Source of the DNA: Methylococcaceae bacterium
GTDB taxonomy: Bacteria; Pseudomonadota; Gammaproteobacteria; Methylococcales; Methylomonadaceae
DNA length: 35,871 bases
NCBI GenBank assembly: GCA_021647585.1
Contig: JAKIUK010000042.1
Location: forward strand, 1-35,871
Direction: 5' to 3'
Shown: in pieces, positions 16,023 to 22,766 of the stretch
How positions within the stretch are numbered: position 1 is the stretch's first letter
Layout: each line of letters starts with the position of its first letter
The notes under the pieces: model-generated
Seen by the model: the letters and a program-made list of their open reading frames with translations, nothing else
Told to the model about the DNA's origin: nothing
Databases searched by the model: none
Program-made: the position numbers and the translations under genes

Positions 16023-17000
16023 ATGGAATATAAAGATTATTATAAAATCATGGGAATTACCAAAGATGCCTCCCAGAATGATATAAAACGTGCCTATCGC
16101 AAACTGGCACGTAAATATCATCCCGATGTCAGTAAAGAAAAAGATGCAGAAGAACGCTTTAAAGAGCTCGGCGAAGCTTATGAAGTTTTAAAAGATCCAG
16201 AAAAGCGAACTGCTTATGATCAGCTCGGCGCTAATTGGAAAGCGGGACAACAAGGTTTTCAACCGCCACCTGACTGGGATGCCGGATTTGAATTTCATGG
16301 CGATAGCTTTACAGGTGGTGCAGGAGCAGCTGGATTCAGTGATTTTTTTGAAAGTCTGTTTGGACAAGCCCGTGGCGGTTTTCAGTCCCATTCAGCAGGT
16401 GCCGGATCATTTCAAATGCGCGGTCAAGACAGCCATGCCAAAGTCTTTATTGATCTTGAGGATGCTTATCAGGGAGCCTCTCGTGGATTAACATTACAAA
16501 GTACGGTTATGGGGGCTGATGGGCACCCTCAACTAAAACCCCGAACTTTAAATGTCAAAATTCCAAAAGGTGTTAAAGCAGGACAAAATATACGTTTAAA
16601 AGGGCAAGGTAGCCCAGGTATCGGTGGTGGGCAAGCTGGAGATTTATACCTGGAAATTGAATTTAATCCGCATTCAATCTATAAGGTTGATGGTGCAGAC
16701 ATTTCTCTGGAATTACCTATTGCACCTTGGGAAGCGGCTTTAGGTGGTAAAATTAAAGTACCGACGCCCAGTGGTATGATAGACCTGAAAATACCGCCTG
16801 CTATTTCAAGCGGTAAAAAAATGCGTCTTAAAGGACGCGGTATTCCGGCAAAACAGCGCGGTGATTTTTATGTTAGATTGATGATTGTTTTACCCCAGAA
16901 TTTGAGCGAAAAAGAAAAGGCCTTATATCAGGAGTTACAGCATGCAAACAATCAATTTAACCCACGCAAAAACTGGGATTGGGGCAATAGCCATGCATAA
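16023..17000 (+). CDS. cbpA: DnaJ-like co-chaperone CbpA
   Basis: This 325-residue Hsp40 has an N-terminal J domain (residues 1-68, YYKIMGITKDAS, HPD in KYHPDV) that stimulates DnaK ATPase. A Gly/Phe-rich segment (75-125) and C-terminal substrate-binding domains follow (VFIDLEDAYQGASRGLTL, LNVKIPKGVKAGQNIRLKG, DLYLEIEF). The Cys-rich zinc domain of DnaJ is absent, which defines CbpA. ATG 16023 starts the J domain directly; a longer frame from 15903 reads through mobile DNA and is rejected. It overlaps cbpM by eight bases. The probable Hsp70 partner, DnaK, lies in the same island. Confidence 0.95.
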   Translation: MEYKDYYKIMGITKDASQNDIKRAYRKLARKYHPDVSKEKDAEERFKELGEAYEVLKDPEKRTAYDQLGANWKAGQQGFQPPPDWDAGFEFHGDSFTGGAGAAGFSDFFESLFGQARGGFQSHSAGAGSFQMRGQDSHAKVFIDLEDAYQGASRGLTLQSTVMGADGHPQLKPRTLNVKIPKGVKAGQNIRLKGQGSPGIGGGQAGDLYLEIEFNPHSIYKVDGADISLELPIAPWEAALGGKIKVPTPSGMIDLKIPPAISSGKKMRLKGRGIPAKQRGDFYVRLMIVLPQNLSEKEKALYQELQHANNQFNPRKNWDWGNSHA

Positions 17001-17313
17001 TAAAATGATTAAATCAGAAATAGGTATTATTGTTGAAGAAAGTGACAATCTCTCCCTGGTTAAACTCTGTAGATACTGTTCATTATCCGCAGAGAGCATT
17101 ATAACAATGGTCGAACGGGGAGTAATAGATCCTATTGATCCTTCGTTAAGTTATACCCACTGGCAATTCTCTGGTACTAGCTTGATACGTGTGCAAACCG
17201 CGCTACGCCTACAACGAGATTTAGATGTCAATCTGGCAGGTGCAGTTCTAGCACTGGAGCTACTCGATGAAATAAAGCAATTACGCCAACAAGTGGCCTA
17301 TTTTCAGCGCTGA
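16993..17313 (+). CDS. cbpM: Chaperone modulator CbpM
   Basis: This 106-residue MerR_2-like protein binds the J domain of CbpA and inhibits it. Features: IIVEESDNLSLVKLCRYCSLS, a helix-turn-helix-like core with MVERGVIDP, HWQFSGTSLIRVQTALRLQRD (the WQF/RIQTALRLQRDL signature of CbpM) and a C-terminal helix LLDEIKQLRQQVAYFQ. The start is ATG 16993, eight bases after GGGG, inside the end of cbpA; ATG 17005 is an alternative. The tight overlap matches the cbpA-cbpM pair of other gammaproteobacteria. The next element begins 4 bases after its stop. Confidence 0.92.
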   Translation: MHNKMIKSEIGIIVEESDNLSLVKLCRYCSLSAESIITMVERGVIDPIDPSLSYTHWQFSGTSLIRVQTALRLQRDLDVNLAGAVLALELLDEIKQLRQQVAYFQR

Positions 17314-17563
17314 TTATCCTAGAAAAATCAGTTGGGCGCTAAATTTCATGCAAGTTTTTGAATATCGTGTCTAATCAGGTTTATTCACACTCACCTATTT
17401 GGTGGGGAGAAAAATCGCTCCATGGTTTTGTGGGAAATCTGGACGAAAAATTCTGCAGAATCACTCTTGATAAGGACTATGGCCATTATCTACGAGTGAT
17501 TATTTGTCTTTTCCGCCCAGATTTCCCACAAAATTCATGTCCAACTGATTTTTCTAGGATTAT
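17313..17563. mobile_element. Complete CCTAG element, long (241-bp) form
   Basis: The element spans 17318-17558, from CCTAGAAAAATCAGTTGG to CCAACTGATTTTTCTAGG. ATTAT directly flanks both ends (17313-17317 and 17559-17563). The interior differs from the 163-bp form and contains AAATCTGGACGAAAAATT and AATCACTC...GAGTGATT inverted repeats. Its reverse complement aligns along its whole length with the element at 27199-27439. A small frame inside it (17358-17597) is not a gene. Confidence 0.85.
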
Positions 17564-17600
17564 CCAGATTTATCAAAATAATGTTATTTTCTTATAGTTT

Positions 17601-17655
17601 GTAGGAGAGGCTTTAACCACGATTATTTTTAAATCGCGGCTAAAGCTTCTCCTAC
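17601..17655. repeat. REP hairpin between cbpM and the Crp/Fnr gene
   Basis: GTAGGAGAGGCTTTAACCACG pairs with CGCGGCTAAAGCTTCTCCTAC around an AT-rich loop. It lies between convergent genes and its right arm includes the TAG stop codon of the Crp/Fnr gene (17654-17652). It probably works as a transcript end or 3' stabiliser for both sides. Confidence 0.75.
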
Positions 17656-18398
17656 TTCATATTTGAATGCATTAGATTAGCTTCTTTATAAATTGCATCT
17701 AAATCATTAATAATCAACTGGTTACGTTTTTTATTGATAATACCTTGTGAGCGCCAGTATTGTAATTGTTTATTAACCACCTGACGGACAGAACCAACCA
17801 TACGAGCCAGGGTCTCATCAGAAAGTCCATTGATTAAATGGGTTTTCTGCTCATCCTCCTTTTCCCCTGTATAATGCTGTATTTTATTAATATGTTTTAA
17901 AATCAAACGACTTAAGCGCGTGGTCATATCATGTAGAACAAAACTGCTAGCAAGATCTTCTTGCTCACGCATTTTATGGGCAAGATAAGGTAAAAATTGC
18001 TGATTTAATTCTGGGTATGTCCATAACCACTTTCTCATCATCACCATAGGCACAGAAACAAGCTGTATAGAAGAAGTAATAGGCTCAAGAATGACATCAT
18101 GTGGCTTGCCATCAAGCAAGGTTGTAATTTCAAAGCTATCCCCGGGATAGAGCATATCGAGAGTCACTTCCCGACCCGTATCAGGGTTGTTGCGTTTCAT
18201 CTCTAATTGTCCTGCCTGTAAAAAGTAGAACTGCGTCATTAAATTATCAGGATTAATAAATCCTCCTTTGTTCCATTGTACCAAATGAAAGTGCTGTGCT
18301 ATTTCATGAATAAGCTCCTCAGGTAAGGATGCAAACAAAGGTGATTGTTTGACCAATACAGTATTAGCAACTTTGGGAGTGTGAACAAGTGACAACAT
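17652..18398 (-). CDS. Crp/Fnr-family transcription regulator
   Basis: This 248-residue regulator has an N-terminal cyclic-nucleotide-binding-like domain (residues 20-125: SPLFASLPEELIHEIAQHF, FYFLQAGQLEMKR, LYPGDSFEI) lacking the Cys residues of FNR and the RSA signature of cAMP-binding CRP, so the ligand is unknown. After the dimer helix (PELNQQFLPYLAHKM) comes a C-terminal helix-turn-helix, LSDETLARMVGSVRQVVNKQLQYW. The recognition helix has Arg-Gln where E. coli CRP has Arg-Glu and Lys in place of Arg185, consistent with reading TGTCA rather than TGTGA. It is downstream of psiE (32 bases) in one transcript, and is the natural candidate for the TGTCAC-N4-RTGACA sites. Confidence 0.9.
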   Translation of the reverse strand: MLSLVHTPKVANTVLVKQSPLFASLPEELIHEIAQHFHLVQWNKGGFINPDNLMTQFYFLQAGQLEMKRNNPDTGREVTLDMLYPGDSFEITTLLDGKPHDVILEPITSSIQLVSVPMVMMRKWLWTYPELNQQFLPYLAHKMREQEDLASSFVLHDMTTRLSRLILKHINKIQHYTGEKEDEQKTHLINGLSDETLARMVGSVRQVVNKQLQYWRSQGIINKKRNQLIINDLDAIYKEANLMHSNMK

Positions 18399-18430
18399 AT
18401 TATTTTTCCCTAAATGTGAATAACTTTATT

Positions 18431-18958
18431 CTAACATTGATTATTTGATACCCCTGGTTTTTCACGCTGGTTTAATATCCAGTAAACCACACCCAAAACT
18501 AATACCGACAAAGACAGTGCTATTAACTTTAAAGGCTCGGCTGCTTCTATATTTATGATAATAAATTTTCGAGACAAGGCCAATAAAGCTAATAATATAA
18601 TAGACTTAGCTTGAATAATATGCGCTTGGCGCTCTAGAATTTTAATAATCGAATGCTTAAACTCCATGGCAATCAGCAAAGTCATTATCATCCCAAAAAT
18701 AACCTGAAAAATCTTATAATCCATCGGGTTTAAAACCCCTGCCATCAATATAGAATATATATTGACCATCAATTGCAATAGTGCGAAAAGAATCACCAAG
18801 CTGATGATAAAACTCAGTATCATCAACACAATTTGTTCAAAGCGTTCATAAAATGTCATGAGTGGCCAACACTCTTTGACCCCTTCAGGTTTTTCGGATC
18901 GAGCACTTATTTTTAATGCCCCTTGAATTTCTGGTTGATTGTCCATTTGATTCTCCAA
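18431..18958 (-). CDS. psiE: PsiE-family membrane protein
   Basis: This 175-residue inner-membrane protein has four hydrophobic segments (VLMILSFIISLVILFALLQL, VIFGMIMTLLIAMEF, SIILLALLALSR, LIALSLSVLVLGVVYWIL). FYERFEQIVLMIL and AMEFKHSIIKILERQAHIIQAKSI match the PsiE (phosphate-starvation-inducible E) family. The biochemical role is unknown. psiE is a standard component of the enterobacterial heat-resistance locus, so its presence supports a stress role for this island. GGAGA lies seven bases before ATG 18958. It is the first gene of psiE-crp; its promoter is not obvious. Confidence 0.82.
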   Translation of the reverse strand: MENQMDNQPEIQGALKISARSEKPEGVKECWPLMTFYERFEQIVLMILSFIISLVILFALLQLMVNIYSILMAGVLNPMDYKIFQVIFGMIMTLLIAMEFKHSIIKILERQAHIIQAKSIILLALLALSRKFIIINIEAAEPLKLIALSLSVLVLGVVYWILNQREKPGVSNNQC

Positions 18959-19065
18959 AAAAGTTTTTTTAGCGGTACCGAGGTAATATTTGTATCAATA
19001 ACAAGCATTGTAAAATAGGGCTTATTACATTTTATTCAAGGGATATGATAAATGATTATTACCAT

Positions 19066-19132
19066 GGTAGGAGGGGCTTTAGCCGCGGCTGAACTTAATC
19101 CTGTTTCGATCGCGGCTAAAGCCCCTCCTACC
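19066..19132. repeat. REP hairpin upstream of psiE
   Basis: GGTAGGAGGGGCTTTAGCCG and the inverted CGGCTAAAGCCCCTCCTACC form a stem of about 20 bp around a 25-base loop. TTTTCTT follows on the plus strand, so it could act as an intrinsic terminator in that direction. A MITE begins five bases later. The gap 18959-19065 holds psiE upstream DNA with no recognised site. Confidence 0.8.
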
Positions 19133-19137
19133 TTTTC

Positions 19138-19299
19138 TTAGGAACTTGCACAGAATAACTTGAACAATTGGCTTTGTATTTTGTCTGTCTTCTTCGTTGT
19201 AGAAAGGGTTGCGTAGCTTGCTACGCGCCCCTTTTCCACGCCTTGAATACGAACAAACTACTTCGCCAATTACCCAACTTATTCTGTGCGCGTTCCTTA
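19138..19299. mobile_element. ~162-bp MITE-like element, copy 2
   Basis: The left end reads TTAGGAACTTGCACAGAATA and the right end, inverted, TAAGGAACGCGCACAGAATA. The interior has GTAGCTTGCTACGC, itself a perfect palindrome, and matches copy 1 (3402-3564) in opposite orientation. The right terminus supplies the TAA stop of clpB (19299-19297), so it inserted at the very end of that gene. Confidence 0.8.
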
Positions 19300-21873
19300 G
19301 TTATTAAATGTAAACCTGCCTTGCTCTACATTTACCTCAATACTATCGCCTAGTACAAATTTACCGCTTAACATCTCTTGCGCTAAAGGATTTTCTATAT
19401 TGGTTTGAATTGCCCTTTTCAAGGGTCTTGCACCAAATACAGGGTCAAACCCTGCCTCACTCAATTGATCCAGTGCAGCTTCAGACACATTAAGTTGTAT
19501 TTCTCTATCAGCCAAGCGTTGTTGCAAATTAGAAAGTTGTATTTTTGCAACTTGTCGTATTGACTCCTTATTTAACGGTCTAAAGACCACCGCATCATCA
19601 ACCCGGTTAATAAATTCAGGTCTAAAATGCGAGCCAACTATATCCATTACAGCCGCTTTCATTTTGTCATAATCCCCTTCTTGTGCCATTTCCTGTATGA
19701 CATGAGAACCCAGGTTAGAGGTCATGATAATGACGGTATTACGAAAATCAACAGTCCGCCCTTGCCCATCAGTTAAACGGCCATCATCTAATACTTGCAA
19801 TAACACATTAAATACATCCGCATGTGCTTTTTCCACCTCATCCAGCAAAATAACAGAATAAGGTTTGCGCCTAACCGCCTCAGTTAAGTAACCGCCTTCT
19901 TCATATCCCACATAGCCTGGAGGTGCACCAATCAATCGTGCCACTGAATGTTTTTCCATAAACTCTGACATATCAATCCGTACCATCGCCTCTTCGGTAT
20001 CAAACAGAAAGTTAGCCAGTGTTTTACTTAGCTCGGTTTTCCCAACCCCTGTTGGCCCTAAAAATAAAAAAGAACCGTTAGGACGGTTAGACTCCGACAA
20101 TCCTGCACGTGACCGCCTGATTGCATTGGAAACAGCTGTCACAGCTTCTTCCTGACCAATTACCCGTTGTGCTAATTCAGCCTCCATTCTGAGTAATTTA
20201 TCTCGCTCACCTTCCAGCATTTTAGACACGGGAATACCTGTCCAATGAGCAACCACTTCTGCAATTTCTTCTTCACCTACTTTATTTCGCAATAACTTAA
20301 ATTCAGTGGTTTCAGTGGCAGAAGCTTGCTCAAGTTGTCTTTCAAGCTCTGGAATACGACCATATTGAAGTTCGGACATGCGCTGTAAATCACCTGCCCT
20401 ACGCGCTGTTTCCAACTCTATTTTTACTTGTTCCAGGGCTTCTTTAATATGTGCAGAGCCCTGTACTGTCGCTTTTTCAGCTTTCCAGATTTCTTCTAAA
20501 TCAGCATATTCCTTTTCTAACTCAACAATCTTTTTTTCCAACTCGTCCCGTCGTTTGACAGAAGCATTATCTGATTCTTTTTTCAAAGCTTCTCGTTCAA
20601 TTTTTAATTGAATTAAGCGACGCTCAAGTTTATCCATCACTTCAGGCTTGGAATCAATTTCCATTCGAATGCGTGATGCTGCCTCATCGATTAAATCAAT
20701 AGCCTTATCGGGCAAATGTCTATCAGTAATATAACGCTGTGATAAAGTTGCAGCGGAGATAATAGCAGGGTCGGTAATATCTATGCCATGATGGACTTCA
20801 TAACGCTCTTTCAGACCACGCAAAATACCAATGGTATCTTCAACCGTAGGTTCACCCACCAGTACTTTTTGGAAACGACGTTCCAACGCCGCATCTTTCT
20901 CAATATATTTGCGGTATTCATCTAAAGTGGTCGCACCTATACAATGCAATTCACCACGTGCCAATGCGGGTTTTAACATATTTCCCGCATCCATCGCACC
21001 ATCGGTTTTACCTGCGCCCACCATAGTGTGCAACTCATCAATGAATAGAATGATATTACCACTGGCTTTTGCCACATCATTTAACACCGCTTTTAAACGT
21101 TCTTCAAAATCACCACGATACTTAGCACCTGCCAATAAAGCAGCTAAATCCAGTGATAATAAGCGCTTATTTTTCATGCTTTCAGGCACTTCGCCATTAA
21201 CAATACGCTGTGCCAAACCTTCTACCAAGGCAGTTTTACCCACACCAGGTTCACCAATCATTACAGGATTATTTTTAGTACGGCGTTGTAATATCTGCGC
21301 CATACGACGAATCTCATCATCCCGCCCAATAATAGGATCGAGTTTTCCTTGTTCTGCACGCTCAGTCAAATCTATAGTGTATTTTTTTAATGCTTCACGC
21401 TGATCTTCTGCGTTAGGGTCATTGACAGCTTCGCCTCCTCGCATTTGATTAATGGCTAATTCAATCGCTTCTTTAGTAGCTCCAGCCTGTTTCAGAATTT
21501 TTCCTGTTTCATCATTGCTATCTACTATAGCAAGCACAAAGAGTTCGGATGAAACATATTGGTCATTTCTTTTTTGAGCCAGCTTATCTGTGACATTAAA
21601 TAACTTACGTAATATATTAGAGATACTGACTTCTCCTGCATCCCCACCAGAAACTGTAGGCAAACGATCTAAAGCATTACCTAATGCTGAACGAAACTGA
21701 TTAACATTGACATTAGCATTTGTCAATAATCCACGCGTAGAACCCCCTTCCTGATCTAATAAAGCGATCATTAAATGTACGGGTTCTATAATTTGATGAT
21801 CTTTACCCAAGGCAAGTGATTGTGCTTCTTGCAAAGCCATCTGAAATTTACTGGTTAATTTATCTGTTCTCAT
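19297..21873 (-). CDS. clpB: Disaggregase ClpB
   Basis: This 858-residue Hsp100 hexameric ATPase works with DnaK to pull polypeptides out of aggregates. The N-domain begins MRTDKLTSKFQMALQEAQSL as in typical ClpB. AAA-1 has GEPGVGKT (about 206-213) and a Walker B near LFIDELH. The coiled-coil middle domain (about 410-530, LEEIWKAEKATVQGS) marks ClpB as opposed to ClpA or ClpC. AAA-2 has GPTGVGKT (about 605-612) and ILLDEVEKAH. No ClpP-binding loop is seen. The length matches E. coli ClpB (857). AGGAGA precedes ATG 21873. The C-terminus FTFNN runs into the repeat that provides the stop. A class II promoter lies 60 bases upstream. Confidence 0.96.
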   Translation of the reverse strand: MRTDKLTSKFQMALQEAQSLALGKDHQIIEPVHLMIALLDQEGGSTRGLLTNANVNVNQFRSALGNALDRLPTVSGGDAGEVSISNILRKLFNVTDKLAQKRNDQYVSSELFVLAIVDSNDETGKILKQAGATKEAIELAINQMRGGEAVNDPNAEDQREALKKYTIDLTERAEQGKLDPIIGRDDEIRRMAQILQRRTKNNPVMIGEPGVGKTALVEGLAQRIVNGEVPESMKNKRLLSLDLAALLAGAKYRGDFEERLKAVLNDVAKASGNIILFIDELHTMVGAGKTDGAMDAGNMLKPALARGELHCIGATTLDEYRKYIEKDAALERRFQKVLVGEPTVEDTIGILRGLKERYEVHHGIDITDPAIISAATLSQRYITDRHLPDKAIDLIDEAASRIRMEIDSKPEVMDKLERRLIQLKIEREALKKESDNASVKRRDELEKKIVELEKEYADLEEIWKAEKATVQGSAHIKEALEQVKIELETARRAGDLQRMSELQYGRIPELERQLEQASATETTEFKLLRNKVGEEEIAEVVAHWTGIPVSKMLEGERDKLLRMEAELAQRVIGQEEAVTAVSNAIRRSRAGLSESNRPNGSFLFLGPTGVGKTELSKTLANFLFDTEEAMVRIDMSEFMEKHSVARLIGAPPGYVGYEEGGYLTEAVRRKPYSVILLDEVEKAHADVFNVLLQVLDDGRLTDGQGRTVDFRNTVIIMTSNLGSHVIQEMAQEGDYDKMKAAVMDIVGSHFRPEFINRVDDAVVFRPLNKESIRQVAKIQLSNLQQRLADREIQLNVSEAALDQLSEAGFDPVFGARPLKRAIQTNIENPLAQEMLSGKFVLGDSIEVNVEQGRFTFNN

Positions 21874-21906
21874 GGTTTTTCTCCTGATAATTTTCTATTA
21901 ACAGAT

Positions 21907-21949
21907 AAATTACAGCTAAAAATACCAATTGACTGTCACTGAGGTGACA
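21907..21949 (-). promoter_or_regulatory. Predicted Crp/Fnr-activated class II promoter of clpB
   Basis: On the minus strand TGTCAC-CTCA-GTGACA occupies 21949-21934, a perfect palindrome with 6-base arms. Exactly 21 bases later comes TAATTT (21912-21907) as the -10 hexamer, giving a start near 21900. Layout and consensus equal those before the hsp20 cluster and dnaK. No sigma-32 type -35 (CTTGAA) with CCCCAT is seen. Confidence 0.7.
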
Positions 21950-21968
21950 AAAAAACGAAGATGCTGAA

Positions 21969-22023
21969 GTAGGTGAGGTTTCAGACGCGATTTTAAACAG
22001 TCACGGCTTGAAGCTCCCCCTAC
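21969..22023. repeat. Degenerate REP hairpin
   Basis: GTAGGTGAGGTTTCAGACGC and the inverted CACGGCTTGAAGCTCCCCCTAC are recognisable but diverged arms of the GTAGGAG family. It abuts the end of the transposase relic. Confidence 0.6.
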
Positions 22024-22470
22024 ACCCAGATTGCACCCAGAGTGGGTAGTAAGCAATTTTATCTACTTTTCCTGCTCTAAGTGGGTTAGCGATAATGTAC
22101 CTTGCCATTTTTTTCAGATCTTGTTCTTTGCGTAATGCATGATCGTGATAGCCATCTTGCCTTGGGCTTACTTTGCTGTTATTTCACCTCGGTGTCTACG
22201 ACTTTGTTGTATTTGTTGGGCAGAACGCCCCTTTACACTACGCATCACTTCGGCCAATGTTGCCTGATTATGTAAAGAAAATAACCAATACTGATGATCT
22301 GGCATAATCACAAAGGCAAGACTGCTGGCATTTCCTGTTTGATGCTGGTGCTGCATGACTTTCACTACTAATCTACCCAGATAAAAATCAGTGAATAATT
22401 TTTGGCGCAGCCAAATAACCGTTGTTACCAAAATAAACCTGCTGATCTTGCGAGTACCTGCCTTTTCTAA
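22020..22470 (-). pseudogene. REP-associated tyrosine transposase (Y1/RAYT), frameshifted relic
   Basis: Minus-strand fragments in different frames together give the order of a RAYT: an N-terminal GRYSQDQQVYFGN near 22460, then VTTVIWLRQKLFTDFYLGR, AFVIMPDHQYWLFSL (equivalent of the MPDH.HWL HUH motif, second His replaced by Gln-Tyr), VMRSVKGRSAQQI, and after a frameshift and stop, YHDHALRKEQDLKKMARYI, IANPLRAGKV and YYPLWV near the end. Intact members are about 150-180 residues and mobilise REP sequences. The longest surviving frame is 22168-22431. With frameshifts and the altered HUH motif it is dead. GTAGGAG-type REPs flank it on both sides. Confidence 0.8.
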
Positions 22471-22522
22471 GATCTTTGGCGTGGGGTGCTTTTTTTGTCA
22501 TGTTATTTTGGATGATATCCGT

Positions 22523-22578
22523 GGTAGGAGAAGCTTTAGCCGCGATTTTAAAAGGTCGCGGCTAAAGCCCCTCCTACC
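22523..22578. repeat. REP hairpin between transposase relic and dnaK
   Basis: GGTAGGAGAAGCTTTAGCCG pairs with CGGCTAAAGCCCCTCCTACC over a stem of about 20 bp with two mismatches and a short AT-rich loop. It is the best preserved copy beside the transposase relic. Confidence 0.8.
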
Positions 22579-22624
22579 CCTAAATATAGACAATTCATCG
22601 ACACTGAAAAAATAATCTTAGAAC

Positions 22625-22667
22625 TGTCACTTGCATGACATAACTTTAGTTTGCTTTTCCCTAAACT
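22625..22667 (+). promoter_or_regulatory. Predicted Crp/Fnr-activated class II promoter of dnaK
   Basis: TGTCAC-TTGC-ATGACA occupies 22625-22640. After exactly 21 bases comes TAAACT (22662-22667) as the -10 hexamer, start near 22674. The leader to the dnaK ATG is about 93 bases and contains a degenerate REP hairpin. Confidence 0.7.
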
Positions 22668-22691
22668 ACGACCCATAGAAAACAGAGATCC

Positions 22692-22734
22692 GTAGAAGAG
22701 GCTTTTTTAAAGTCACGGCTGAAGCCCCTCCTAC
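22692..22734. repeat. Degenerate REP hairpin in the dnaK leader
   Basis: GTAGAAGAGGCTTTTTTAAA with the inverted ACGGCTGAAGCCCCTCCTAC forms a shorter imperfect stem. It falls between the predicted start near 22674 and the dnaK ribosome site, so it would be transcribed into the leader. Confidence 0.65.
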
Positions 22735-22766
22735 CTAAATTGTCAAAATTAAACAGGAGAAATATT

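Noticed and set aside
17358..17597. 79-residue plus-strand open frame between cbpM and the Crp/Fnr gene
   Set aside because: It lies almost wholly inside the 241-bp mobile element; the frame exists only because the element is short on stops in that phase.
20831..21403. 190-residue plus-strand frame antisense to clpB
   Set aside because: It is a shadow of the conserved ClpB coding sequence; no ribosome site and Ser/Pro/Ala-rich composition typical of antisense frames.
19297..21873. ClpK or ClpG (the heat-resistance-locus ATPase)
   Set aside because: The N-terminus, the 858-residue length and the long middle coiled coil are those of ordinary ClpB; the extended N-domain of ClpK/ClpG is missing.
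14200..22760. Sigma-32 promoters before hsp20, clpB and dnaK
   Set aside because: I found no CTTGAA...CCCCAT pair with acceptable spacing in the three upstream regions; the palindrome plus TAnnnT arrangement is the consistent signal.
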